Below are positions 9,852-20,505 of a stretch of 64,000 bases of DNA, one piece after another; positions within the stretch are counted from its first letter, which is position 1, and every line of letters starts with the position of its first letter. The translations under genes and the position numbers were made by a program. The notes beneath the pieces are model-generated. The model worked only from the letters and a program-made list of their open reading frames with translations. It did not search any database and was not told the DNA's origin. The stretch spans positions 64,680-128,679 of the forward strand of contig CAUYUJ010018616.1 of the NCBI GenBank assembly GCA_963575745.1. Direction: 5' to 3'. This DNA is from Prorocentrum cordatum (lineage: Eukaryota > Sar > Dinophyceae > Prorocentrales > Prorocentraceae).

Positions 9852-10006
9852 GTCGGAGGATCTCGCCGCATCGCCGATGCATCGGCGACGCATCGCCGAT
9901 GCATGGGCGGCGTTGGCGGTGCAGCGGCGACGTCCGCGTGGAGCACGTCGGGCTCCACATCGAGCCGCATCGTTGATGCATCGGCGATGCGGCGCGATCC
10001 TCCGAC
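9852..10006. mobile_element. 155-bp MITE-like element with 32-bp inverted ends
   Basis: Positions 9852-9883 (starting GTCGGAGGATCTCGCC) and 9975-10006 are inverted copies with one mismatch in 32 bp. The interior holds further GCATCGCCGATGCATCGG palindromes. There is no coding capacity. A non-autonomous DNA transposon or a hairpin-prone element fits. Confidence 0.65.
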
Positions 10007-10144
10007 CCCGTCTGGTCGGACCCCATGTGGGAGGCCTGGGTCATCGGGCCCTCCCCCCCCCCTGGACAGCCCGACTCTGTCGGCTGCGCAGGTCTGGAGG
10101 GGGCGGGCAAGCAGTACTGGTGCGGGCCCACAAACGTGGGGCTG

Positions 10145-10335
10145 CCCTCACCGAAAAGGTTAGGCTACAGTCGGACTCGATTGGACAGGACACGCGAGAG
10201 AACACAAGACCCTTCCGAGGGCCACATATTGCCACAGGAACGCAGGAAGCATGGATCGCGAGACGCGGGACACAAGGGTATCCTTGATTTGGCAGGGTCG
10301 ACCTACTCATCCAGGCCGACTGTATCGGCCGGCAC
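10145..10335 (+). repeat. Dispersed repeat A, copy 1 (about 180 bp)
   Basis: Matches 35705-35890 in the same orientation. Shared blocks include CTTCCGAGGGCCAC (TTCCGAGGGCCAC in the other copy), ATCGCGAGACGC and TTGGCAGGGTCGACCTACT. The ends are short inverted repeats: TACAGTCGG at the left, CCGACTGTA at the right. In the other copy the pair is CAGCCGG and CCGGCTG, so pairing is kept although the sequence changed. Confidence 0.6.
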
Positions 10336-10995
10336 CTCCCCCCTCCCGCCCCCCCACGGGACAATCTGGGCTATCGCCGAAAAAATGCAAAGGCGACGTC
10401 CTGCACAGTGCACGTGGGCCGCCCGCGGACGTTCACCTGGCAGCGCCCGTGCACGGGCGGCGCCACCACCACTCCTGCCGGCGCGGAGGCGGCTGGCCCC
10501 GGCCCAGGTCTCCGACGGGGTGCATTCCCCCATCTGCGCTTGTCCCTCGATGTCGGCCTGGGGGCCCCGATTTTCGGGCCCCGGGGCAACCACACATGGA
10601 CCTGGGACGAAAAGCTGCCCCCTGGGAAGCTGGTCGGGACTTCTGGGGCGGCGGGCTGCAGGAAACGCCTCGGCGGATGTCAAGGTACAGTCGGGGCCTG
10701 GACCTGAGGAACCCCGAATAAGGAACGAGGTCCCTTTTCTTCCATGGGTTAAGCTTCGATTTCCCGCCGAAAACATGAGGAAAGCCTGAGGCAAGCTGCG
10801 AAACACTTCAGGAACGCGGAGCACCTCCCCAACGAAAAGGGTTCATTCTTCAGGGCCCGACTGCAGCGGAGCGGGCCCTGGACCCCTCGAGCAGCCCTTC
10901 CTCCCGAGCCGCCCTGCGGACACCGGGGGGGGGGGGGCCACGGGAGGCCCCCGGGCCCAGGGAGAACCTCGGGGCCCGCCTCGCTCTGGTCGACC
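10336..10995. other. No gene recognised
   Basis: GC-rich with several overlapping short frames but no domain or motif. A 12-base G run is at about 10926-10937. Confidence 0.4.
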
Positions 10996-11843
10996 CGCTC
11001 CTCCTCCTCCTCCTCCTCCTCCTCCTCCTCCTCCTCCTCCCTCCTCCTCCTCCTGCTCCTGTCCCTCCTCCTCCTCCTGTCCTCCTCCTCCTCCTCCTCC
11101 TCCCTCCTCCTCCTCCTCCTCCCTCCCCCTCCTCCTCCTCCTCCTCCTCCTCCTCCTCCTCCCCCTCCTCCTCCTCCTCCTCCTCCTCCTCCTCCTCCTC
11201 CTCCTCATCCTCCTCCTCCTCCTCCTCCTCCTCCTCCTCCTCCTCCTCCTCCGGGCGGAAGCCCCCAGGGAGCTCCGGACCACTGCCCGGCCCGGGTGCA
11301 GGCTCCCCGTCCTTTTCTCTTGGATTGTCCTATGGGGCCCAGCGGTGGCCCTCGCGCCTCGATGTGGTCGACGCGCTGCTGAAGCGCAGGGCGAGCTGCT
11401 CGAAGTCGGTCCCCGGACGAGGAGGAGGAGGAGGAGGAGGAGGAAGGAGGAGGAGGGGGGGAGGAGAGGAGGAGGAGGAGGAGAGGAGGAGGAGGAGGAG
11501 GAGGAGGAGGAGGAGGTCCGAGCTGCGCCCCACCGTGGTGGTCGACGAGGGGCCTCCCGATGGCCAGCTGCCTGCCGTCGTCTCGGCTTGCCCTCCTCTG
11601 AGTGGCATGGAGGTCGCTGGTGGGGAGGGCAGCGCTGCTCCTCCTCCTCCTCCTCCTCCTCCTCCTCCTCCTCCTCCTCCTCCTCCTCTGAGTGGCATGG
11701 AGGTCCTCCTCCTCCTCCTCCTCCTCCCCTCCCCCTCCCCCTCCTCCTCCTCCTCCTCCTCCTCCTCCTCCTCCTCCTCCTCCTCCTCCTCTTCCTGGAT
11801 CCCCGGGTGCAGGCTCCCAGTCCTTTTCTTGGATTGTCCTGGT
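10996..11843. repeat. Cluster of (TCC)n and (GGA)n tracts with a 43-bp direct duplication
   Basis: (TCC)n at 10996-11250, (GGA)n at 11415-11517, (TCC)n at 11638-11690 and 11702-11792. The tracts point in opposite directions and could pair. Between them are direct duplications: a block starting CCCGGGTGCAGGCTCCC occurs at 11288-11331 and 11800-11843, and CTCTGAGTGGCATGGAGGTC occurs at 11596-11615 and 11686-11705. The local region has been copied, probably by slippage or unequal exchange between the tracts. Confidence 0.8.
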
Positions 11844-12013
11844 GCACCTCATGCGTCAGCCGCAGTCCTGCTGGCCCCCCTTCGCAAGAAGCTCGGATCC
11901 TGGGCCTGCCTTTACCGACAATTGGGCTGTCGAGGTCTCTCTTCTCACCGTATAATTGCGAGCACGACCCCCCCCCCCGTCGCCCCAGAAACACACCTCG
12001 AGCTCGCTGCCTC

Positions 12014-12246
12014 TCAGCGAACTCCGAAGCTCGCTGAGAGGCAGCGAACGCAGACCCTGATCAGGGCCAGGGCCTGCTCCGCGGCGGGCTCCTTCCATGC
12101 CGTCCAGGCCAGCGCCCCACAGGTCGCGCACCAGCACCTCCATGCCCGCGGCCAGGCGCGGCGGCGGCGACGCGGCGGCCTCCTCCGCCCTCTCCACGGC
12201 CTGCATGTCCAGGCGGTCACCCTCGTAGAGGAACGAAGAACTGCAT
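12014..12246 (-). CDS. Candidate exon, unknown protein (low confidence)
   Basis: The minus strand reads SSFLYEGDRLDMQAVERA, then EEAAASPPPRLAAGMEVL and VRDLWGAGLDGMEG, a well-mixed protein-like frame. It starts just after TTTATGCAG, a good acceptor. No donor was placed with confidence. No family was recognised. Confidence 0.3.
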
Positions 12247-12918
12247 AAACATAAACGTTCGAGGCTCCGCGCGCGCGGACTTCTTGGATCAGCGCTGGAC
12301 CTCCCTGCCAGCGCCTCCAGCGCCGCCCTTGGCGCGCCCCGCGCGCAAGGGGAGGGGGGACCAGCGCCAACCCAAGAAATATTGGCGGAGCTCCAACAGT
12401 TTGCGCACAGGAGCTTTTGCCTAGCGTGTCGCCGAGGTCCCTGCGACACGCTGTGCTTATCGAGCGTATGGCGTGTCGCTCCGCTCCATGGGCCGGGAGG
12501 TTCTGGAAAACTCGGAACGTTGACGCAGGGGGTCCGCGACGTGGGTACTGTGTCGCGCCGTAGCGTGGTGGGCCAGAACCGGCGGAACGACTTCTCCGTC
12601 GCGGCGCGGCCGGGGCGACCCGCTCGCGCGCACGAGCAAAACTGGGGCTGCGCCATTGCGATCTGTCCCGCATGCCAGAGGTGGAGGAAAAGAAGAGAGC
12701 CCGCCGCCGAGGCAGGAGGTGGGAAGAAGGCGCATCCATGACTACCTACCAGACCACCCCAACCCAACCCGAGGACCCGAATTTCGGGTTGGGGGGGGGG
12801 GGGTGAGGGTTCCACATGTGTTTCTCCGATACTTCCCGGCCCCCCCCCACACACTGGAAATCGAGGGTCAATCTGAGCCTTCGGGTTGGGTTGGGGTGGT
12901 TTGGTGGGTGGTGAACCC
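12247..12918. other. No gene recognised
   Basis: Mixed-composition sequence with short frames on both strands. G/C runs at 12788-12804 and 12840-12850. Confidence 0.4.
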
Positions 12919-13098
12919 AGACCCCCGACGTCATGAATTTTTCATGACGTCGACCCCCAGCGGTCTGGACCCATCCCCCGGGACCGGTTTTTCGCCCTAA
13001 GTCGTTTTTTGACGGTCCCGAGGGCCGGTAAGGGCCCCCAGAGGCCAAAAATAATGAAAAACCTCCCGTCGTGATTTTTTCATAACTCGAGGGGGTCT
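12919..13098 (+). repeat. Dispersed repeat B, copy 1
   Basis: About 180 bp, recognisable by CCCCCGACGTCATGA, GTCGACCCCCAG, TCTGGACCCATCCCC, ACGGTCCCGAGGGCCG and CCCGTCGTGATTTTTTC. Related copies are at 13655-13850 (inverted) and 30268-30448 (same orientation). It contains a hairpin around GACGTCATGAATTTTTCATGACGTC at 12927-12951. Confidence 0.65.
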
Positions 13099-13099
13099 G

Positions 13100-13409
13100 G
13101 GTTGGTGGGTGGTGAACTCAGGCGGCGTGGCTGCGGGGGGCGCGCGCCGGCGGAGCGACACGCTCAGCCGAAGTCACTGACCGTACGTTTTGCAGCGCTT
13201 CCTCCTCCGACCTCGGCCTCTGCGTCGGCGTCGCCGCCCTCCGCGGCCGGCTGCTCCTCTCGGGGGGCGCAGCCACGCAAACCCCCTCGCGCCGGGACGC
13301 GCCCCGCTGCGGAAGGTGCTCGATGGTGCAGAGGGGCCCAGGGGCACACACGCAGGCAGGCACAAATCCCAGGGCTCCTCTCCCACATTTTCTGGGTTCT
13401 CGTCTTCGG
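13100..13409 (-). other. GC-rich stretch, possible exon
   Basis: On the minus strand a short frame follows CTTCCGCAG and runs to AAAACGTACGG, which could be acceptor and donor, but the encoded Arg/Pro-rich peptide has no recognisable family. Noted because SH3-like coding sequence lies upstream on the same strand. Confidence 0.2.
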
Positions 13410-13457
13410 GAGGAGGAGGAGGAGGAGGAGGAGGAGGAGGAGGAGGAGGAGGAGGAG
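13410..13457. repeat. (GGA)n microsatellite
   Basis: Sixteen uninterrupted GGA triplets. Confidence 0.95.
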
Positions 13458-13654
13458 CCCATATTTCCCCATATTTTCCTGGGAGACGACGATGAATTGC
13501 GCCTGTGTGTTTCTTGCCCCTCCTGGTAGTTTCTCCGGGCTCCGGGGGCACTTGCTGTGCCCGGGGACCGTCGAGGAAGACTGTGGATGACACGCCGGTC
13601 CCCGGGGTATAGTGGGTCGAGACCTCGGGGGGTCGACGCTGCAAAGTAGCCGTG

Positions 13655-13850
13655 GCGCCGGGGGTCTGGCCCCCAGACCTCCTACGTATGGAAAAAACAA
13701 AACGGATATATTTGTTTCTCGATGTTCGGCCTCTATAGCGGCCCTCGCCGGGTTCCGGAGTCGACTAAGGATGAAAAACCAGTCCTGGGGAATGGGTCGA
13801 GACTTCCGGGGACCCCGTATTGAAAAAATCACGACGTCGGAGCTCTGGGT
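13655..13850 (-). repeat. Dispersed repeat B, copy 2, inverted
   Basis: The reverse complement follows repeat B: GACGTCGTGATTTTTTCA, GACCCATTCCCCAGGAC, GGTTTTTCATCCTTAGTCG and GAGGTCTGGGGG in order. It diverges from the other two copies in the middle, where an AT-rich insert (AAACAAATATATCCG) is present. Confidence 0.55.
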
Positions 13851-13928
13851 ATGAGGCAGGCCCCAAGGTGGGACGCCCCTCGCGCTGGGTTCGCGCCATG
13901 ACCCCAACCGTGGCCCCCCCCCCCCCTT

Positions 13929-14410
13929 CTAGGTCGCTTGCCCTCGATCCTCTGGCCCCCTCAGGCGAGGCTCGAAGGGCCGGTCGAACATCTCCGCTTG
14001 GCCCTCGTCCGCAGGCACGGAGAGGTCTCCTGTGCTCGCGGCGTCCACGGGCTCCAGCTGGGCCCTCCCGCCGGCGTCCTCGAGGAGCACCCAGTCCGCC
14101 GCGCCGCGGTCGGCGCGCTCGGCGCCCTCTCGGGCGGCCAGGCGCAGCCACCGGCCGCAGCGCTCGGCCGCGCGCAGGTACTCCCCCTCCTCCGCGTGGC
14201 CGCGGCACCGCGCCCTCGGCGAGGGCCCGGAGCGCACGTCCACGCCCCCCGGGCGGACCACCTTGAACACCCAGGCGCCGGGTCTGCTGCAGCCCTCCAG
14301 GCTGGCGGGGCCGGGCTGCGGCAGGTTCACGCCGCGCAACGCCTCGTCGATCTGGCGCTCGTGGTACCGGAAGGCCCGCCGGAGGTCGTTCAGCACCCCG
14401 AAGTCGAGGA
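13929..14410 (-). CDS. Probable terminal exon encoding an SH3-like domain
   Basis: After a possible acceptor (GATCGCAG before TCCTCGAC) the minus strand gives an open frame ending at TAG (13929-13931). It contains GAWVFKVVRPGGVDVRSGPS, then a Gly-Glu-Tyr strand, then CGRWLRLA and ADWVLLEDAG. The order W-x-V, V-x-V-R-x-x-P-S, G-x-W-L-x-L, W-V-L is the pattern of bacterial-type SH3 (SH3b) modules, which occur in many dinoflagellate proteins as binding domains. The upstream part (VLNDLRRAFRYHERQIDE) is helical. No intact gene could be joined; earlier exons would lie at higher coordinates beyond the (GGA)n and 84-bp repeats. Confidence 0.45.
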
Positions 14411-14460
14411 CTGCGATCACCTCCAGTGCAGCCAGGCAGCCCCCTTACCCCCAGGGGGGC

Positions 14461-14515
14461 AGGAGGAGGAGGAGGAAGAGGAGGAGGAGGAGGAAGAGGA
14501 GGAGGAGGAGGACCA
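14461..14515. repeat. (GGA)n microsatellite bordering an 84-bp-family element
   Basis: GGA triplets with AAG interruptions, ending in GAGGACCAGT. That boundary recurs at 15526-15538 and 46046-46054. Confidence 0.9.
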
Positions 14516-15365
14516 GTAATTATCAACCCAAGACGCGTCAACCATGTTGCCAGGAGCCCACTCTCCAAGTTCCCTCTTCACAAGTCCCTGTATTTTCATT
14601 GCGGGGAGTGGCCCGTTTGAAGAGAACCGTCTGAGAATCTCCCATTGTGCGAAAACACAGTTTCTCCTGGGACTTCGAAACCGCTCCTGCGGATCAACGT
14701 GGCTGCTGCGTCCTGACAGTCCTAAATCGCACCAGACAGCCATTCCTGGGTCTTCAACACCGCAATACACGTGACTGCGGCGTCCCAACAATCCTGAGGC
14801 GTGCCAGAAAACCTTCCTCGGACTTTGACCATCAAAATCATTCAAACTGCTACGATATGTTAAGCCACATGTTGGCGGCGCTGTAGCATGAACCACATTT
14901 TGAAAAGGGACCGCCCCCCGATCCAGAAGCTGCTGCAGAAAATTAAAGCGAATGTGCGCGGCGGTAAATCGAGACCTACATGTTGGAAACGGCCCGCCCT
15001 CCTTCCGCGAAAATGCGGCCAACTTCGAACACGGATGTGCGCATTGTTTACGCGAAGGCCACATTTCGAAAGCAGCGCGCCCTCCATCCTTGAAACCGTT
15101 GTGAAAATCCAAGCACGAGTGTGCAAAGCGCCAATGCAAGAACCACTTTTTTGAAAACAGCCCACCCTACATCCGTGAAACTGTTGCAAAGTTTGGAAAC
15201 ACGTGTGCGCGACGCTAGGGCAAGTACCACATTTGTATATACATATATATAGAACACGCCCACGATGCTGTCGCGAATTTGAAGCTTCAAGCGAAACGCC
15301 TGGCCCGCCCTACCGACACGTCCAGGGCTGCGACAGGGAGGAGCTATGCCAATGTGTAAGCAGAT
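14516..15365. mobile_element. 84-bp-periodic dispersed element, copy 1
   Basis: Starts just after (GGA)n with CCAGT, then TCAACCCAAGACGCGTCAAC and CTCTTCACAAGTC. It then holds 83-84-bp tandem units built around GTGCGCGGCGCTA, CCACATTTTGAAAA and GCCCACCCTCCATCC-type segments; the GTGC marker falls at 14954, 15037, 15121 and 15205. It ends with GAAGCTTCAAGCGAAACGCC, then GGCCCGCCCT and GACAGGGAGG, before the next (GGA)n. The family is repeated at 15531-16330 and 46051-46830. No frame stays open across units (spacing 82-84), so it is not a protein repeat. Confidence 0.7.
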
Positions 15366-15530
15366 GGGACTGGAGGAGGAAGAGATGAGGGAGGAGGAAA
15401 GGAGGTGAAGGGAGGAAAGACAATGGAGGAGGAGGAAAGAGGAGGGAGGAGGATGAGGGGGAGGAGGTGGAGGTGGATAGGAGGAGGAGGAGGAGGAGGA
15501 GGAGGAGGAGAAGAAGAAGAAGAAGGAGAA
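15366..15530. repeat. Degenerate (GGA)n tract between two family copies
   Basis: GGAGGAAGAGATGAGGG-type purine tract becoming pure GGA, then GAAGAAGAAGAAGG. It joins copy 1 and copy 2 of the 84-bp element. Confidence 0.9.
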
Positions 15531-16330
15531 CCAGTGTCAACCCAAGACGCATCAACGATGCGAGCCCGCTCTCCCAGATCCCTCTTCACAAGTCTGTAAA
15601 GCATGCATTTTCATTGCGGAAAATGGCCCATCTGAAGACACCGTCAAATAATCACCAACCGTACCGTAACACTGTTCCTGGGACTTCATCGCCGCAGATC
15701 AACGTGACTGTTGCGCCCTGACTCCTAAATCGCGTCGGAATACAAATCCTGTGACTCCAAGTCCTTTGACTCGGGGGACTTCGACCATTCGAATCCTTGA
15801 AACTGTTACAAGCACAGCGAACGAATGTGCGCGTTGCTGGAGAAAGAGCCGCATCTTGAAACGGAACCACCCACCATACTTGAATTTGTTGCAGACTTTG
15901 AAAACTAATGTGCACGGCGCTAACGCAAGAACTACATTCGAAAAATGAGCCGCCCTCCATCCTTGAAGCTGTTGTAAGCGTCCGTTTAAGCACGATTGAG
16001 CAACGCGCCAACGCAAGAGTTGCATTCTGAAATCGGCCCGTCCTCAATCCTTGAAGCTGTTGCGCAATCTTACACGCGAAGGTGCAGGGCGCTAGGGCGA
16101 GAACCGTTTTCTGAAAACGGCCCACCCTCTATCTGTGACGCCGTTGCGAAGGTTGAAGACGAACATGCACGGCGCTCATACGAGAACCATATTTTGAGAA
16201 GGACCCACCCTCCATCTGTTGAACAGTTGCACATGTCAAGCTTCAAAATCATCAATAGCGGAGATGTCTCAAGCGAAACGCTCGGCCCGCCCTGCTGACA
16301 CGTCTGGGTGTGCGGAAGGGATGAATTACT
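15531..16330. mobile_element. 84-bp-periodic dispersed element, copy 2
   Basis: Same order as copy 1: CCAGTGTCAACCCAAGACGC, CTCTTCACAAGTC, TTTTCATTGCGG, then about 83-bp units (markers near 15827, 15910, 16083, 16166). The end has AGCTTCAAAATCATC, CAAGCGAAACGC and GGCCCGCCCT. It is in the same orientation as copy 1 and adjacent to it, so the two form a tandem pair sharing the (GGA)n border. Confidence 0.7.
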
Positions 16331-16428
16331 TATCCGGGAAAGGTATGGAGGAGGGGAGGGAGGAGGAAGAGGGGGAGAGAGGAAGAACGAGGGGAGAATA
16401 TGAGGAAAGATGAGGAAAGATGAGGAAA

Positions 16429-16466
<38 letters not shown>

Positions 16467-16494
16467 CGAGGAGGAGGCGGAGGAGGAGGAGGAG
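16331..16494. repeat. Purine tract, (GAT)n and (GGA)n; left target duplication of the LINE
   Basis: GGAGGAAGAGG-type purine sequence, two GATGAGGAAA repeats, (GAT)n at 16429-16464, then an interrupted (GGA)n. Bases 16468-16494 (27 bp, GGA triplets with one GGC interruption) are repeated exactly at 20506-20532 on the other side of the LINE. Confidence 0.85.
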
Positions 16495-16513
16495 TTTTTT
16501 TTTTTTTTTTGTT

Positions 16514-16553
<40 letters not shown>
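16495..16553 (-). other. Poly(A) tail of the LINE
   Basis: On the plus strand a T run of 59 bases with a single GTTG interruption (16511-16514), directly adjoining the eight-C run that ends the LINE 3' UTR. Confidence 0.85.
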
Positions 16554-16586
16554 CCCCCCCCGCGGGCTAGAACGCAAAACGTTTTA

Positions 16587-19500
16587 TCATCCATGGAGGA
16601 AGCGAGCGGCCTCCTCCTCAGGATCGAGACCCTGCTCTGGGGCATCAGACCCCTGGGCATGGTCATGGGACCCAAGGGCCTCGGGCTCCAGTGCAGGCGA
16701 CCGCTGCACTGGGGCCCTCAAAACTTGCTCCTGGAAACCTCGCGCCTCCTCTCGTGCTGCTATCCGCTGCCTCATCCCCTCCAGTCCTGGAATTAAACCC
16801 GTGCCTGGAAGATCACCCTGAGGACGTTGAAGCCACACAGCACGTTGAGGGCGCTGCTGGGTCTCAAGTAGCCTCTGGCGCTCCATATCACTTAGAATGT
16901 GGAGCACAACACCTGGGGCGGCACGATTGGACTGGGGGTGGAGGCCTCGGAGCATACGATTGAGGCGACATTTACTGGCAGAAGATACCACATAGCCTCG
17001 GCACTGCTTCTCAAGCTGACGACTGAGACGCTCAGTGCTGTATGCACCGCAGCGCCTGCAAAAGACCAAGCTCGGACCTGACGAGAGACGTGTGTAGACC
17101 AGGTCGTGTCCGAGGGCGGGCTGCATCAGGAAAGAGAAGTTCTGCCTCCTCCCTGGGCAGCCCGACGTATCAAGAGCATTAGCACAAGTACCTGTACGGC
17201 GAGCGTGACAGTCATAACAAATGAAGGAGCCTGGTGCACCTGGTACGGCAGTCCACGCATGCCATCGGTTAGCACCAGTGCTCCTAGGGCAAGGAACCTT
17301 TCTCCGTTCAGGGAACTGGGAAAACGGAGACAGGGGTAAAACCGTCCCCATCACACGGGCCACAGCTCGGGCCTTGCCAACCAGGGCCGAGAGGTCATCC
17401 CAGGACTCTTGAGGTTCCTGCGCGTGCAGTGCTAGAGCCTCCTTCGCGAAACGATCCGCATGGAAGTTAGCACGTCCTATCCTACGCTCCTCTGGAGGGA
17501 GAGCATCAATTATATCCATGCTTCGATGGGCAGGGGTGTGGGTCGCAGGGCCGACGTTTTTCGAGCCTTGGATCTCCCAAAAACCCCTCCGAAGCCCAGC
17601 ATATTTGTTCCTGGAAGACACCTGAAGGGCAGCCGACTGGTTATGGTACCGCACGGGACCCAGACAGTCCGAAAAAACACCGAGCTGGTGCGTCAGCTGC
17701 CCCACAAAGAAACTTATAGCAACTAAACCCATGTGTTCAGCTGCCTGAGGGGTCTGCGGCAGACTTGGCCAGACCGGCCCATGAAACCTCGCCAAGACTT
17801 CCTCCGAGCCTCGCTCAAGGAAGACTCCCGCAAAGGAAGCTCGCGCAAGCTCGCGTATCGGAGGCCTCGTGCACGACCCATCGACGACGACATCGCTGGC
17901 TCCCTCGATACACGAGAAGTCCGACAGGACATTGCCTTGCGCATCCAAGAGCTCAGGATAGATCCAATCGGTAGGAGGCTGGAAGGTGAGAGAGGGATGA
18001 GGAAAAATGAGGCGAGTCCAAAAAGGGTTCGTCGGACCAGCCTCCAAGGCCTCTTGCACAAGCTCTGGGGTGGCTACCTCTCCTCGGGCCTGTGCAACCT
18101 CGGGACTTGGGCACACCCAGAGTCTGTGTAAAACACTATCAGGGGCACCACAACGTGGACAGAGGCCGTCATCTATGTTTAACCTGTCACACGTGAACAC
18201 AGCCTTACAAAAGCAACTAGCTACAGCATACTTCTGCCTAGGCGTATACTTCTTAGACGTGCACACTATGCTACGCACAATGTCAGAACACACACGTGCA
18301 TGCTCAAAATTATCTATACTACGTGCCATGTCACGCTCATGTTTACGCTGAACTGCATCACGAAGCAAACCTTTAAGCATGTTAGGGGCCGTGTACATGA
18401 GCGAGATCTCCACCCCCTTATCATCCTCCCAGAGAGCGAAGTTCTTAGCGGACCAGCCAACACGTTGGAGAGAGAGGAGCATCCGCGAGATCGGTCCTTT
18501 CGTATGTCGCCATCTGTGATGTGGCTCCATTCTCTCCTGAACTACCTGGAACATCTGATGAAGCTCTCGAATGCTGAAGAGAGCGCGCTCTGGTGCAACC
18601 AGGGCCTGCCAAACTGCCACACTCCATGCAGCTGCAGGTGCAACGCTGACGTCGGCCATCGGGTCGCCGTGGAGCACAATCTTCGACAGCAAAGATCCAC
18701 CCCTATGCGATGGAGAGCGAAAACTGAGAAGTGTGGCGCGAGCTCGCTGTAGCTCGTAGTCAGACATTCCAAGCACAGAGCTACCATAAGCAAGAGCTGG
18801 TTTAAGGCCTGCCTGATGTATTACTGCCATTCGATGTTTCCCGTGAGATAACCATTTGCGAAATCGAAGGACCCGAGAGTGTCGAAGGCGAAACTGGCGA
18901 AATCGCTCACGACGCTTACGAAGGGCCCCTTTCGTCATCCGAACCTGCGCTGGCGTAAAGTCGACCCCAAGATTCACCGACGAGTGGGTTATGGTGCCTG
19001 CTGGGAGCCCTCGGAGCTGGAGTTGATGCGCTAGCGCCTTAGCTAAGGATGGTGAGCTGGCAATCGTAATAGCTTTAGTTTCCGATATGTCGGCTCTAAG
19101 TTGTCCCCGAAACGTGTGATAAAAATCCTCAGCTGCATCTGGAACCAATCTGAGCAAGTCAGCCTTAGTACCCGTCGCCATGATCGTGTCGTCGTCGACA
19201 TACGAAGATAGCCGAATAGGATGTGGAAAGCGAGCCGTGAAAGCGTCGAAGGCCCCGATCGCATATACCTTTACGAAAGCATCGTTGAAAATATCACCTG
19301 CAGGTAGGCCGCTCTGAGCAAAAAGTGCAACTGGATGAAAGGAAATGCCCAGCCTAATCAGCCGCGGAGAGCGCCAGAGATTGTACATCGTTTTTACAAT
19401 CACCCCAGGGATGCCCCATTGTCGAGCACGGTCGCGCAGAAGCTCCAGACAGAAAGATTCGTAGTATTTCTTGCCGTCCCACTGGACTCCCAGGACCACC

Positions 19501-20505
19501 TGATCATCCGCCGCCGCAATCTCTCCAAGGGCCGTCTGGGCCCACACACATGACTCAGCGCTCTTCCCAGAACCAAAGGCCCAGTAGGCCCTCTCCGTGG
19601 CCGCAAAGAAGGGATCCAGCATGGGGCGGCGAAGCCTCTCCCATACACGAACAAAGCTGGCCAACAAGAGGATGGCACGGTGCCCTCCCGCTGGCTTCTC
19701 AATAAGTGGAAAGACCATCCACATGAAGTGACGAGGAAAGAGTCCTAGTCGTTCCACTGCTTCAAACAATACACTGAGGGTCTCCAGAGCTGGATCCCCC
19801 AAAAGCGATATATGTCGGGGGTGAAAGCCGTCCAAGGTCGATGACGTGAACTGGCAGAAAGACCGAGAAGCGCTCCGAAGCTCATCAGCAGTGGCCCGCG
19901 GGAAGCACTCTCGATCAGGTACTTCGGCACGTGGGGGCGACGTCGACGCATTCCACTGTTGCTGCAGCATCCCGACCTCCGAGTTGAGCACCTCCTCGGG
20001 ACTGCTGGAGTAAATGCCAGGAGCCTTCTGAACCACTGTGGGGCACCATACCTTCTGAAGTCGCGTGATCTTATGCATCAGTTTAGCCGAACCCTTGAGA
20101 GCAGTGTCACACCACTCCGTCCACGACTGCTGCCGTAAGCGTAAGGATTCTTTTGTGGCTGCTTCAAATTCCACAGACATCTGTTCACCAAAGAGAGTAG
20201 CCCGATCCCACCACTCATGAGGATATACTTCAGGGTACTCATGGATGAGCTGCCTCAACGCGATGACCTGTGAGTCGAGCCTGACGTCCAAGCCCTCGCC
20301 AGGGTAATTCTCCACAAGACAGGTCTGCTTAAGAGAAATGGCAGCCGGGTGCTGGTGAAGCTCATCACGCTGCTGAACCATCAACTCAAACTCATGCCAC
20401 ACACGGTACAGCCACTGCCAGCCGCGAGCAATGAGCATCGGATCCTGTGCGTGATCCTTGCGCCCCAGAACTGGTACCCATCGTCGTGCAAGATAATTAT
20501 GCGAG
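16587..20505 (-). CDS. LINE ORF2 C-terminal part: reverse transcriptase and RNase H
   Basis: The frame is open from the 5' junction; the first Met is at 20438 (1283 residues from there), and the preceding in-frame residues (ARRWVPVLGRKDHAQDP) show that the Met is internal. Positions counted from that Met: RT motif A VLGVQWDGKKYYESF (Asp 321), motif B SGLPAG (376-381), motif C YVDD (413-416), motif D SETKAITIA, and NLGVDF (489-494). A CCHC knuckle follows (Cys760, Cys763, His771, Cys776). RNase H comes next, with Asp853 (VVDGS), Glu901, Asp924 and His993/Asp995 (FHADRFAKE). The C-terminus has two more Cys pairs (CYDCHARR, CRRCGAYS). All catalytic residues are present. The endonuclease domain is missing through truncation. 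It would copy LINE RNA at a nicked target site. Confidence 0.88.

Larger units (their letters stand above)
16495..20505 (-). mobile_element. LINE retrotransposon inserted in a (GGA)n tract, with poly(A) tail
   Basis: Read on the minus strand: an open frame entering from the 5' junction at about 20505, RT and RNase H domains, stop at 16587-16589, a 33-nt 3' UTR ending in eight G, then a 59-nt A-rich tail (16553 down to 16495, one CAAC interruption). Both junctions lie in (GGA)n, and 27 bp with the same GGC interruption flank each side (16468-16494, 20506-20532). Poly(A) plus a target duplication is the signature of target-primed reverse transcription. The 5' end lacks an endonuclease region and an ORF1, so the copy is 5'-truncated. 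The long tail and open frame suggest a recent insertion. Confidence 0.85.

Noticed and set aside
10843-12037. Long Glu, Arg, Ser or Pro-rich frames over 11-12 kb
   Set aside because: Products of the (GGA)n/(TCC)n tracts on both strands.
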